47,602 nucleotides of DNA, taken from positions 1 to 47,602 of the forward strand of contig JBCDED010000021.1 of NCBI GenBank assembly GCA_039179985.1. The letters run 5' to 3'. Made by a program: the position numbers and the translations under genes. Each line of letters starts with the position of its first letter. Position 1 is the stretch's first letter. Below the pieces are notes generated by a model that searched no databases, was not told where the DNA came from, and worked only from the letters and a program-made list of their open reading frames with translations. Positions 19,680 through 27,664 of this stretch are shown piece by piece. This stretch comes from JBCCMQ01 sp039179985 (GTDB lineage: Bacteria > Pseudomonadota > Alphaproteobacteria > Rhodobacterales > Rhodobacteraceae).

Positions 19680-20453
19680 TCATGCGGCGGCATCGAAACT
19701 TGCAGGCAGGTCGCCCATCACGGCGGCGGCATCGATCGACCCGGCCATGTCGCTTTCCAGTGTCGTCGCCAGCTGGGCAAAGCTGTCGATCACGAAATAG
19801 ACCGGTTGGACGATGTCGATCCGGTAAGGCGTGCGCAGAACGGTCATGAGATCGAAGGGCTCGCGCCTCGCGTCGCCCAAAAGCGCGTGGCGCGCCTCGG
19901 ACGGCGACGAACAGATACCCGCACCAAAGGCCTTCAGCCGCCCGCCTTCGCGGATCAGGCCAAATTCGACGGTAAACCAGAAAAGCCGAAACAGCCGTTC
20001 CTGACGGTCCTCGCCGAGGGTCAGCGCCAGCGTCCCGAAAGCTTCGAGAAACCTGCAGAAATCCGGATCGGTGAGCATGGGCGCATGACCGAAGACCTCG
20101 TGAAAGACATCGGGCTCTTCGATATAGTCGAGGTGTTCGGGACGCCGGATGAAGGTCGCTACGGGGAAGCGGCGCTCGCTGAGGAGCGTCGAAAACTCAT
20201 CCTTCGGGATCAGCGCGGCAACGCCCTTGACCCCGGCGCCTGTCAGCGCACCGAGGCGTGCATCGACGTCCACCACCTGTGGTATCGCCTTCGCCCCGAT
20301 CCCCAAGGTGTCCAGACCGTCCAGAAAGGCGCGGCAGGCGTGATCCTGCAAAAACTCGTACTGCCGGTCGAAAAGCTGGCGCCAGACCGCGGTTTCGGTT
20401 TCCGAATAGTGATAACGCCCGGCTGCATCGGGTGTCTTGGAGGCATAGGCCAT
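19680..20453 (-). CDS. phhA: Phenylalanine 4-monooxygenase
   Basis: 257 residues, typical for bacterial monodomain phenylalanine hydroxylase. It converts phenylalanine to tyrosine with tetrahydropterin, O2 and a non-haem iron. The iron triad is complete: His118 and His123 in FHEVFGHAPML and Glu163 in FWFTVEFGLI. RTPYRIDIVQPVYFVID is the conserved C-terminal block. A good ribosome site (AAGGGAG) precedes ATG. It is divergently transcribed from an Lrp/AsnC regulator across 109 bases that carry inverted repeats, so that regulator probably controls it in response to aromatic amino acids. Confidence 0.95.
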   Translation of the reverse strand: MAYASKTPDAAGRYHYSETETAVWRQLFDRQYEFLQDHACRAFLDGLDTLGIGAKAIPQVVDVDARLGALTGAGVKGVAALIPKDEFSTLLSERRFPVATFIRRPEHLDYIEEPDVFHEVFGHAPMLTDPDFCRFLEAFGTLALTLGEDRQERLFRLFWFTVEFGLIREGGRLKAFGAGICSSPSEARHALLGDARREPFDLMTVLRTPYRIDIVQPVYFVIDSFAQLATTLESDMAGSIDAAAVMGDLPASFDAAA

Positions 20454-20470
20454 CGGTTTTCTCCCTTTGC

Positions 20471-20514
20471 GTGCAAGTCTGCACGGGTTGTCCTGAAAAT
20501 TGCTTTCAATTTTC
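20471..20514. promoter_or_regulatory. Operator-like inverted repeats between phhA and the Lrp/AsnC gene
   Basis: Two perfect inverted repeats lie side by side: GTGCA-N4-TGCAC (20471-20484) and GAAAATTG-N4-CAATTTTC (20495-20514). Related half sites continue toward the regulator (GAAAAT at 20540 and ATTTTC at 20568). AT-rich dyads in phased series are typical of Lrp-family operators. Their position suits control of both divergent genes. Confidence 0.6.
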
Positions 20515-20562
20515 CTGCTCCCCGCGCATAGTTCGGAAGGAAAATCCGAATTTGGACAAAAG

Positions 20563-21024
20563 GTGAAATTTTCTGATCAGGAAAAGCGTCTTCTGGATGA
20601 AATCCAGTCAGACACCACGCGGTCGCTGGCAGAGCTAGCCGAGACGATCGGTATGGCGCAAAGCACGCTTTGGCGAAAACTGCAGGAGTTCGAAGCGACG
20701 GGCCTGATCCGGTCTCGCGTCGCCCTTCTCGACCCGGCAAAGGCGGGTGCCAAGCTTTGCGTTCTGGCCTCGGTTTCGCTTCACGATCACAATGAAGCCG
20801 CCGTCGACGGCTTTGCCGCGCTCGTCAAGCGGCTGCCGGAAATCCTCGAATGTCATTCGGTCAGCGGCACCGCCGATTACATCCTTAAAATCCGCTGCCG
20901 GGACGTCGAGGCCTACGAGGTCTTCATGACCCGCAACGTTTTGCGCAGCGAATACGTGCAGTCGGTGGTCTCAAGCTTTGCGCTGAAGGAGATCAAATCG
21001 ACTACAGCACTGCCGCTTCAATAG
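20563..21024 (+). CDS. Lrp/AsnC-family transcriptional regulator, probable regulator of phhA
   Basis: 153 residues from the GTG at 20563 (first residues MKFSDQEKRLLDEIQ), which gives the usual Lrp length. The frame is open further upstream but through the operator region. The helix-turn-helix covers residues 20-45 (SLAELAETIGMAQSTLWRKL). The C-terminal effector-binding RAM domain includes LECHSVSGTADYILKIRCRD. The divergent neighbour phhA suggests phenylalanine or tyrosine as effector, as in other proteobacteria where an Lrp-type activator sits beside phenylalanine hydroxylase. It overlaps convergent slyX by 7 bases. Confidence 0.88.
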   Translation: MKFSDQEKRLLDEIQSDTTRSLAELAETIGMAQSTLWRKLQEFEATGLIRSRVALLDPAKAGAKLCVLASVSLHDHNEAAVDGFAALVKRLPEILECHSVSGTADYILKIRCRDVEAYEVFMTRNVLRSEYVQSVVSSFALKEIKSTTALPLQ

Positions 21025-21221
21025 TGGGGCGGACGCTCGTCACCGAGAACCACGCCGCCGCCAGCCTCGGCTTCCCGCTCGGCCTCGCGCTGCATCAACA
21101 TCTCGACGCGCGCAATCAGACGGGCGATTTCTTTGTCCTGCCGCGCCACCACGTCGGACAGCTCTTCCACGCTGCGCAAAAGATACGCCACGCGTTCTTC
21201 TATGGTGTGCTGCTCAGTCAT
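21018..21221 (-). CDS. slyX: SlyX family protein
   Basis: 67 residues. It is a short coiled-coil protein (IEERVAYLLRSVEELSDVV followed by ARQDKEIARLIARVEML), ending in the family's hallmark ERPPHY C-terminus. SlyX proteins are small cytoplasmic coiled coils of unknown function. It is convergent with, and slightly overlaps, the Lrp gene. It is divergent from hisS with 84 bases between. Confidence 0.85.
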   Translation of the reverse strand: MTEQHTIEERVAYLLRSVEELSDVVARQDKEIARLIARVEMLMQREAEREAEAGGGVVLGDERPPHY

Positions 21222-21305
21222 TGCGTCCCATACGCTTGCCCCCGTCTCTGGCGCGGGCTAAACGCTCGGCCCGAGACCCATTGCTGATCTAAGGGGGCGT
21301 GCCCC

Positions 21306-22799
21306 ATGGCGAAAGTCAAGAAACAGCCGCGTCCCAGGGCCGAAACGCCCAAGGGCTTCCGCGACTATTTCGGTGCCGAAGTCACCGAACGCTCCGACAT
21401 GCTGTCGAAGATCGCAGAGGTCTACCATCTTTATGGCTTCGATCCGCTGGAATCTTCCGCCGTTGAGACCGTGGAAGCCCTGGGAAAATTCTTGCCCGAC
21501 GTAGACCGCCCAAACGCAGGCGTCTTTGCCTGGCAGGAGGATGAAGGCGACTGGCTGGCGCTGCGCTATGACCTGACAGCACCCCTGGCCCGGGTCTATG
21601 CGCAATTCCGCAACGACCTGCCCACCCCCTATCGCCGTTTCGCCATGGGGCCGGTCTGGCGCAACGAAAAGCCCGGGCCCGGACGCTACCGGCAGTTCTA
21701 CCAGTGCGACGCGGATACGGTCGGTTCGGCCAGCGTGGCCGCTGATGCCGAGATCTGCGCGATGCTGGCCGATACGCTGGAAGCGGTCGGCATTCCCCGC
21801 GGCGACTATATCGTCCGGATCAACAACCGGAAGGTCCTGAACGGGGTGATGGAGGCGGCGGGCGTTCTGGATCCCGCTGATCCGGGCAAATTCGAGGCCG
21901 AGCGCGGGATCGTCCTGCGGGCCATCGACAAGCTCGACCGGCTTGGAACGGAAGGCGTGCGCGCGCTGCTAGGAGCAGGGCGCAAGGACGCGTCGGGCGA
22001 TTTCACTGAAGGTGCAAGCCTTTCAGATGAGCAAGCAGACCGTATCATGGCATTTACTGGCGCCCGGCGGGATAGCGGCGCGGCCACGGCCGATGTTCTA
22101 GCGGACCTCGTAGGTTTGTCCGTTTCGGGGCGCGAAGGCGTCGCGGAACTGCAAGAGATTGCATCTTTTCTGGAAACACAGGGCTACGGCCCGGACCGGA
22201 TTGTCATCGACCCCTCGGTCGTGCGCGGTCTCGGTTACTACACCGGGCCGGTCTATGAGGCGGAACTGACCTTTGAGATCACCGACGAAAAGGGCCGCCC
22301 GCGCCAGTTTGGCAGCGTGGCGGGCGGCGGGCGCTATGACGACCTGGTCAAGCGCTTCACCGGGCAGGCGGTTCCGGCGACGGGAGTGTCTATTGGGGTC
22401 GACCGGTTGCTGGCCGCGCTTCGCGCCAAGGGGCGGATCACGTCGAAAGCAAGGGGCCCTGTCGTAATTACAGTAATGGACCGTGACCGCATGGCGGACT
22501 ACCAGATCATGGTCACGGAACTGCGCAGCGCCGGCATCCGCGCCGAGGTCTATCTGGGCAACCCCAAGAACTTCGGCAACCAGCTTAAGTACGCCGATCG
22601 CCGCGGGGCGCCTGTGGCCATCATCCAGGGTGCCGACGAGGCCGCTGCGGGACGGGTGCAGATCAAAGATCTGGTGCTTGGCGCCAGACTCGCCGGCGAA
22701 GCGACCCACGAGGAGTGGAAAGCGCAGCCCGCGCAGCGGGACGTGGACCGTGCCGATCTTGTGGCCGAGGTGCGCAAGACCCTGGACAGCCAGGGCTGA
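21306..22799 (+). CDS. hisS: Histidyl-tRNA synthetase
   Basis: 497 residues, class II synthetase charging tRNA-His. Motif 1 region is TPKGFRDYFGAEV. Motif 2 is FAMGPVWRNEKPGPGRYRQF. The histidine-specific block is GLGYYTGPVYEAEL. Motif 3 is GVSIGVDRLLAAL. The anticodon-binding domain follows (VTELRSAGIRAEVYLGNPKN). The alphaproteobacterial form is longer than E. coli HisS through internal inserts. The G-rich ribosome site sits in GGGG-CGTG-CCCC immediately before ATG, so a small hairpin could limit initiation. It is first of the hisS-hisZ-hisG operon. Confidence 0.95.
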   Translation: MAKVKKQPRPRAETPKGFRDYFGAEVTERSDMLSKIAEVYHLYGFDPLESSAVETVEALGKFLPDVDRPNAGVFAWQEDEGDWLALRYDLTAPLARVYAQFRNDLPTPYRRFAMGPVWRNEKPGPGRYRQFYQCDADTVGSASVAADAEICAMLADTLEAVGIPRGDYIVRINNRKVLNGVMEAAGVLDPADPGKFEAERGIVLRAIDKLDRLGTEGVRALLGAGRKDASGDFTEGASLSDEQADRIMAFTGARRDSGAATADVLADLVGLSVSGREGVAELQEIASFLETQGYGPDRIVIDPSVVRGLGYYTGPVYEAELTFEITDEKGRPRQFGSVAGGGRYDDLVKRFTGQAVPATGVSIGVDRLLAALRAKGRITSKARGPVVITVMDRDRMADYQIMVTELRSAGIRAEVYLGNPKNFGNQLKYADRRGAPVAIIQGADEAAAGRVQIKDLVLGARLAGEATHEEWKAQPAQRDVDRADLVAEVRKTLDSQG

Positions 22800-22804
22800 C
22801 CCAG

Positions 22805-23842
22805 GTGCCCACGAAAGCCGACATACGGGCCGAAGGCGCCCGGTTGCAGGCGGGGTTTCTGGCCGCGGGCGCGATGCCCGTGGACCCGGATATCCTGTTG
22901 CCCGCCGAAACGCTTCTCGATCTTTATGGCGAAGACATCCGCGCGCGGGCCTACGTGACCTCTGACCCCTTGCGCGGCGAGCAGATGCTGCGTCCGGATT
23001 TCACCGTGCCCGTGGTGCAGGACCACATCGCCCGAGCCGCAGGCCCGGCGCGCTACACCTACTCGGGCGAGGTCTTCCGGCAGCAGGAAAACGATCCGTC
23101 CCGCGCCAGCGAGTATCTTCAGGTCGGGTTCGAACGGTTCGGCGGGGAAGTGTCAGAGGCCGATGCCGAGGTTTTTGCCCTGGTGACCGAGGCCCTCGTC
23201 GGTTTGCCCGTTCGCCCGGTAGTCGGAGACATCGGACTCTTGATCGCGGCGGTGTCCGGGCTGACCACCAGCGAGCGGCGCAAGGCGGCTCTGATGCGGC
23301 ACATCTGGCGGCCCGCCCGTTTCCGCAGCATGGTCGCGCGGTTTTCCCGGCCAGCCAAGGTGCGGGAGGTGGCGACGACCACAGCACCTCATGTGGGTTT
23401 GCGCAGCGAGGCCGAGATTGCGGAACGCCTCTCCATTTTGGCGGACGAGGCCGCGCAGCCGCCGTTGCCGGGGGCCGAGGCCCGTTTCATCGACGCGCTG
23501 CTGTCGATCAAAGGTCCGGTGCCCGAAGCAGCCGAGGCGCTGAAGAGCCTTGGAAACGCTTCGATCAGAGAAGCCGTGGCGCTGTTTGCGGATCGGCTTT
23601 CTGCCCTTGAGGCGCGGGGCACGGACCTGTGGACCCTGCACTTCGAGGCCAGCTATGGCCGGAGCCTGATGGAGTACTACGACGGCTTTGTTTTCGGCTT
23701 CCAGCCCAAAGAACCGGGGGCGACGCCGGTCGCCACCGGCGGCAGGTACGACGCGCTGACCCGGGTTCTGGGGCAGGGGCGCGCAGTGCCAGCCGTGGGC
23801 GCGGTCATCCGCCCGGGGCTGACGCTGGAGTTGAGAACATGA
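22805..23842 (+). CDS. hisZ: ATP phosphoribosyltransferase regulatory subunit
   Basis: 345 residues from the GTG at 22805, 5 bases after the hisS stop. The frame is open further up inside hisS. It is a HisS paralogue without anticodon domain or aminoacylation ability. The HisS-like blocks MLRPDFTVPVVQDHIARA, YTYSGEVFRQQE and ATGGRYDALTRVLGQG remain. HisZ binds short-form HisG and makes it active and histidine-sensitive. Its overlap with hisG (ATGA) fits the fixed stoichiometry of the complex. Confidence 0.92.
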   Translation: MPTKADIRAEGARLQAGFLAAGAMPVDPDILLPAETLLDLYGEDIRARAYVTSDPLRGEQMLRPDFTVPVVQDHIARAAGPARYTYSGEVFRQQENDPSRASEYLQVGFERFGGEVSEADAEVFALVTEALVGLPVRPVVGDIGLLIAAVSGLTTSERRKAALMRHIWRPARFRSMVARFSRPAKVREVATTTAPHVGLRSEAEIAERLSILADEAAQPPLPGAEARFIDALLSIKGPVPEAAEALKSLGNASIREAVALFADRLSALEARGTDLWTLHFEASYGRSLMEYYDGFVFGFQPKEPGATPVATGGRYDALTRVLGQGRAVPAVGAVIRPGLTLELRT

Positions 23843-24522
23843 GCCTGCGTCTGGGTATTCCGTCAAAAGGCCGGCTGATGGAGGATACCTTCCGCTGGTT
23901 TGCCAAGCGCGGCGTGACGTTGCGGCGCACGGGGCTTGAACGCGAATACGCCGGAGCCGTGGACGATAGCCCGGGGATCGAGCTTCGGTTCCTCTCTGCG
24001 GGCGAGATCCCCGGCGAACTGGCGCGCGGGCGTATTCACCTGGGTGTGACGGGTTCCGATGTGGTGCGGGAAAAGATCGCCGGATGGGAGCAGAAGGTCG
24101 TGCCACTGACCACGATGGGCTTCGGGCACGCGGACCTGATCATCGCGGTACCGAAGGCTTGGGTCGATGTCTGGACGCTGGATGATCTCGACGCCGTCGC
24201 GGCGCAGTTCCGGCGCCGGCATGGGTTCCGCCTACGGATCGCGACCAAATACCACCGGCTGGTGCGGACCTTCCTGAAAGAAACCGGGGTCGCGGATTAT
24301 CAACTGGTCGACAGTCAAGGTGCCACCGAAGGCACGGTCAAGAACCTGACGGCTGAGGCCATTGCCGATATCACGTCAACGGGGGCTACGTTGGATGCGA
24401 ACCACCTGCGGGCACTGGAGACGGTCATCCACTCAAGCCAGGCCACGCTATTCCGGTCGCTAACGGCAGAGCCCGTAGCGGCGCAGGAGCAGGACTTTTT
24501 GGTGCGGATCGGGCTTATCTGA
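23839..24522 (+). CDS. hisG: ATP phosphoribosyltransferase, short form
   Basis: 227 residues, the short form that lacks the C-terminal regulatory domain and needs HisZ. It catalyses the first step of histidine synthesis (ATP + PRPP). LGIPSKGRLMEDTFRWFAKR is at the start, and the PRPP-binding block EAIADITSTGATLDANHL is near residue 175. The frame continues upstream inside hisZ, but the ATG at 23839 in the 4-base overlap is the sensible start. The 3' end overlaps the convergent DUF1489 gene by 8 bases. Confidence 0.95.
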   Translation: MSLRLGIPSKGRLMEDTFRWFAKRGVTLRRTGLEREYAGAVDDSPGIELRFLSAGEIPGELARGRIHLGVTGSDVVREKIAGWEQKVVPLTTMGFGHADLIIAVPKAWVDVWTLDDLDAVAAQFRRRHGFRLRIATKYHRLVRTFLKETGVADYQLVDSQGATEGTVKNLTAEAIADITSTGATLDANHLRALETVIHSSQATLFRSLTAEPVAAQEQDFLVRIGLI

Positions 24523-24949
24523 CGCCGATCTCGGCCAGGGCGGCCTCTAGCTTGGGGGGCAGCGGGTCTTCGGTGCGGTGACGGCCTTCCGGCAGATCGC
24601 GCGGCGCTTTGGCGGGATCCAGATACCGCCAGCCCTGGAAGGGCCGTTTGGGCATAGCTTCGGTGCGTGTGACGTTCGGATCAAGCACGATGCCACAGCG
24701 CAGAATGCCGTCGCTGCCCTGAACCTCATCGAGGCGCAGGATGGGCTGGCGGCAGAGAACCAGGCCCTTGAACACCCAGTAAAGCGACCCGCCGCTGACG
24801 ATCTCGCTTTCGCGTTTTGGCCACATGCGCGTCACATGGCGCGGCAAGCCGTCCAGCCCATGGGCGCGCGGCTGCTCCTGCCAGTGCAATAAGTGGTCGA
24901 CGCGTTCGGCACCGACGCAAAGCTTGATCAGGTTCACAAAGTTATCCAC
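24515..24949 (-). CDS. DUF1489 family protein
   Basis: 144 residues from the GTG at 24949; a second GTG at 24937 (VNLIKLCVGAE) would give a more typical N-terminus. Family blocks include LIKLCVGAERVDHLLHWQ, SLYWVFKGLVLCRQPILRL and FQGWRYLDPAKAPRDLP. DUF1489 proteins are small, probably cytoplasmic, widely conserved in alphaproteobacteria and of unknown function. The first start codon lies inside a perfect DnaA box that sits upstream of divergent nrdJ. Confidence 0.85.
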   Translation of the reverse strand: MDNFVNLIKLCVGAERVDHLLHWQEQPRAHGLDGLPRHVTRMWPKRESEIVSGGSLYWVFKGLVLCRQPILRLDEVQGSDGILRCGIVLDPNVTRTEAMPKRPFQGWRYLDPAKAPRDLPEGRHRTEDPLPPKLEAALAEIGVR

Positions 24950-24950
24950 A
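24942..24950 (+). promoter_or_regulatory. Perfect DnaA box upstream of nrdJ, abutting a GANTC site
   Basis: TTATCCACA matches the strong DnaA-box consensus exactly. It is immediately followed by GAGTC (24951-24955), a CcrM-type GANTC methylation site. It lies 115 bases upstream of the nrdJ start, in the divergent control region with the DUF1489 gene. Confidence 0.65.
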
Positions 24951-24970
24951 GAGTCGTCCCCAAGGCCTAC

Positions 24971-24980
24971 ACGATATCGT
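24971..24980. promoter_or_regulatory. Palindrome ACGATATCGT in the nrdJ upstream region
   Basis: This 10-base perfect palindrome, within CTACACGATATCGTAGC, lies 85 bases before the nrdJ ATG. It resembles part of the NrdR-box consensus (ACAC..ATAT..) but is not a full match, and I see no clear second box at the usual spacing. It is a weak candidate operator. Confidence 0.3.
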
Positions 24981-25064
24981 AGCTACCTCGGAGCAACCTT
25001 CAAGGTGTTGTGCTAAATCCGGAGCCTAGCTATTCTTGGGAGCCCTGAAAAAGGATTCGCTGCC

Positions 25065-27587
25065 ATGAGCCGGTTTGACGCCCCGATCGCCGAAGCCATC
25101 TGGGACATGAAATACCGCTTCAAAGAGGCGGATGGAACGCCCATAGACGGCACGGTAGAAGACACCTGGCGCCGCATCGCCACTGCGCTGGCCGCCGTCG
25201 AAAAGGATCCGTCGTCCTGGGAAAGGCGCTTCTACGAGGCGCTCAGCGACTTCCGCTACCTGCCCGCGGGCCGGATCACAGCAGGCGCGGGGACGTCGCG
25301 GTCTGTAACGCTTTTCAACTGTTTTGTTATGGGCACGGTCCCCGACAGCATGGGCGGAATCTTCGACGGGCTGAAGGAAGCCGCGCTGACCATGCAGCAG
25401 GGCGGCGGCATCGGCTATGACTTCTCGACGATCCGGCCGAAGGGCGCCGACGTCAAGGGTGTGGCCGCCGATGCCTCGGGACCGCTCAGCTTTATGGACG
25501 TCTGGGATGCCATGTGCCGTACCATAATGTCCGCAGGCTCGCGACGGGGCGCCATGATGGCGACCATGCGTTGCGATCACCCTGATATCGAGGACTTCAT
25601 CGCCGCGAAATCCGACCCCGCCCGCCTGCGCATGTTCAATGTCAGCGTGCTGGTCACCGATGCTTTCATGGATGCGGTTAAGGCGGACGGGCCTTGGGAT
25701 CTTGTGTTTGAGGGCAAGATCTACCGAACCGTAAAGGCGCAGGATCTCTGGCAGCAGATCATGCAGGCGACCTACGACTATGCCGAACCCGGTGTCATTT
25801 TCATTAACCGTATCAATGCTATGAACAACCTCGCCTATGCCGAAACCATCGCGGCAACCAATCCCTGCGGCGAGCAACCGCTGCCGCCCTATGGCGCCTG
25901 TCTTCTGGGCTCGATCAATCTGGCCCGGCTGGTCAAGGCGCCCTTCGAGACAGGCGCCGCGCTCGACGAGGTGGAACTCGATGACCTGGTAACAACAGCC
26001 GTCCGGATGATGGACAACACCGTGGATGCCAGCCGCTTTCCTCTGGAGGCCCAGAGGGCCGAGGCGCAGGCAAAACGGCGGATCGGGCTTGGGGTCACTG
26101 GGCTTGCGGATGCGTTGTTGATGGTCGGTTTGCGCTACGGGTCCGAAGAGGCCGCCGCGCAGACAGAAGCCTGGCTGCATCTGATCGCCCGCGCGGCCTA
26201 TCGGGCCTCTGTCGATCTGGCCCGCGAAAAGGGCGCGTTCCCGCTTTTTGAGGCCGATGCCTATCTTGCCAGCGGGTCGCTGAAACACATGGATCAGGAC
26301 GTGCGCGAGGCGATCGCCAAGCACGGCATCCGCAACGCGCTCCTGACATCGATTGCGCCCACGGGGACGATCAGCCTTTACGCGGGCAACGTCAGTTCCG
26401 GGATAGAACCGGTCTTTGCTTACAGTTACACGCGAAAGGTTCTGCAAAAAGACGGCAGTCGCACCGAAGAAGAGGTGGTGGACTACGCCGTCAAGCTCTG
26501 GCGCGACAAGTTCGGCGATGCGGATCTGCCTGATCATTTCGTGAACGCGCAGACCCTGCCGCCGCTTGATCATGTGCGCATGCAGGCAGCGGCGCAGAAA
26601 TGGGTCGACAGTTCGATCTCGAAAACCATCAACTGCCCGGCGGACATCAGCTTTGAAGATTTCAAGCATGTCTACATGGAAGCCTGGGACACTGGCTGCA
26701 AAGGCTGCACCACCTACCGGCCCAATGCCGTCACAGGCAGCGTGCTGAGCGTGTCCGAAGCCGCGCCGAAGGCCGAGGAAGCACCAAAAGAGGACACCAT
26801 CGCGGGCCGTATCGAAGCCGCTGCCGCTGCGGTCGGAATCACCGACATCCCGGCGCTTGCGGAACAGTCCGGCGTCGAAGCTGACCGGATCGCTGGCTGG
26901 GACGAGGGTGCGAAGCCCACAAATCGCGATGCGCGCGCCGTGGCCAAGGTACTCGGCGTAACGTCGCGGTGGCTCTTGTTCGGGGAAGGTGAAGGGCCGG
27001 ACGCGCCCGAAGTTGTTTCCACCGAGATGGCGGAACCGGCGACGCCTCACGGCGATGTGGTTTATATCGCTGAACCGCTCGACAGGCCGCAGGTGCTGGA
27101 GGGCAATACCTATAAGCTGAAGTGGCCCGACAGCGAGCACGCGATCTACATCACGATCAACGACATCGTCCAGGGCGGCCACCGGCGGCCTTTCGAGGTC
27201 TTCATTAACTCCAAGAACATGGAGCATTTCGCCTGGACGGTGGCGCTCACGCGCATGATCTCTGCGGTTTTCCGGCGCGGCGGCGACGTGTCGTTTGTGG
27301 TGGAAGAGCTGAAAGCCGTATTCGACCCGCGCGGCGGGGCTTGGATGCAGGGCAAGTACGTGCCTTCGATCCTTGCCGCGATTGGCGGTGTGATTGAACG
27401 CCATATGATTTCGATCGGCTTTATCGAGGGCGAGGGCATGGGCCTGAAGACTGATCCGCAAGCCGAGGTTATGAAGGTCGGCGAAGCTCCCCGGAGCCCC
27501 GCCTGCCCAAGTTGTGGGCAATACACAATGCAGATGGTCGAAGGCTGCATGACCTGCATGAACTGCGGATACTCCAAGTGCGGTTAA
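25065..27587 (+). CDS. nrdJ: Adenosylcobalamin-dependent (class II) ribonucleotide reductase with internal XRE-like domain
   Basis: 840 residues. It reduces ribonucleotides to deoxyribonucleotides using a B12-generated thiyl radical, independent of oxygen. The catalytic barrel spans about 1-560: substrate cysteine in LFNCFVMG (Cys86), radical loop NPCGEQPLPPYGACLLG (Asn266, Cys268, Glu270) and ALLTSIAPTGTISLYAGNVS near 425. A TSCPD domain covers about 680-780. The C-terminal tail has paired cysteines (CPSCGQY...CMTCMNCGYSKCG) for re-reduction. Between barrel and TSCPD, residues 577-645 look like a Cro/C1-type helix-turn-helix (IPALAEQSGVEADRIAGWDE and VTSRWLLFGEGEG), which is unusual. A DnaA box lies upstream. 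Transcribed alone. Confidence 0.93.
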   Translation: MSRFDAPIAEAIWDMKYRFKEADGTPIDGTVEDTWRRIATALAAVEKDPSSWERRFYEALSDFRYLPAGRITAGAGTSRSVTLFNCFVMGTVPDSMGGIFDGLKEAALTMQQGGGIGYDFSTIRPKGADVKGVAADASGPLSFMDVWDAMCRTIMSAGSRRGAMMATMRCDHPDIEDFIAAKSDPARLRMFNVSVLVTDAFMDAVKADGPWDLVFEGKIYRTVKAQDLWQQIMQATYDYAEPGVIFINRINAMNNLAYAETIAATNPCGEQPLPPYGACLLGSINLARLVKAPFETGAALDEVELDDLVTTAVRMMDNTVDASRFPLEAQRAEAQAKRRIGLGVTGLADALLMVGLRYGSEEAAAQTEAWLHLIARAAYRASVDLAREKGAFPLFEADAYLASGSLKHMDQDVREAIAKHGIRNALLTSIAPTGTISLYAGNVSSGIEPVFAYSYTRKVLQKDGSRTEEEVVDYAVKLWRDKFGDADLPDHFVNAQTLPPLDHVRMQAAAQKWVDSSISKTINCPADISFEDFKHVYMEAWDTGCKGCTTYRPNAVTGSVLSVSEAAPKAEEAPKEDTIAGRIEAAAAAVGITDIPALAEQSGVEADRIAGWDEGAKPTNRDARAVAKVLGVTSRWLLFGEGEGPDAPEVVSTEMAEPATPHGDVVYIAEPLDRPQVLEGNTYKLKWPDSEHAIYITINDIVQGGHRRPFEVFINSKNMEHFAWTVALTRMISAVFRRGGDVSFVVEELKAVFDPRGGAWMQGKYVPSILAAIGGVIERHMISIGFIEGEGMGLKTDPQAEVMKVGEAPRSPACPSCGQYTMQMVEGCMTCMNCGYSKCG
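26793..26999 (+). other. XRE/Cro-like helix-turn-helix insertion within NrdJ
   Basis: This segment encodes NrdJ residues 577-645. Its layout follows a Cro/C1 domain. Helix 1 is RIEAAAAAVG. The turn-recognition pair is IPALAEQSGVEADRIAGWDE, with the typical W-D/E-x-G. Helices 4-5 are ARAVAKVLGVTSRWLLFGEG, a classic XRE ending. It is flanked by Ala/Glu/Pro-rich linkers, as expected for an inserted independent domain. Confidence 0.7.
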
Positions 27588-27664
27588 ACGACATCGGCGG
27601 TCTTTCGCCACCGATTCGTCCGTGCTAGGCTTCCAGCGGAGCAGAAAAGAAAAACGGGTGGGCA

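Noticed and set aside
24955..25064. Cobalamin riboswitch upstream of B12-dependent nrdJ
   Set aside because: No B12-box-like sequence is visible and the gap is too short for the full aptamer. Class II RNR genes are often not under this riboswitch.
27593..27614. Possible terminator after nrdJ
   Set aside because: The hairpin ATCGG...CCGAT has a mismatch and no following U tract, so it is not convincing.
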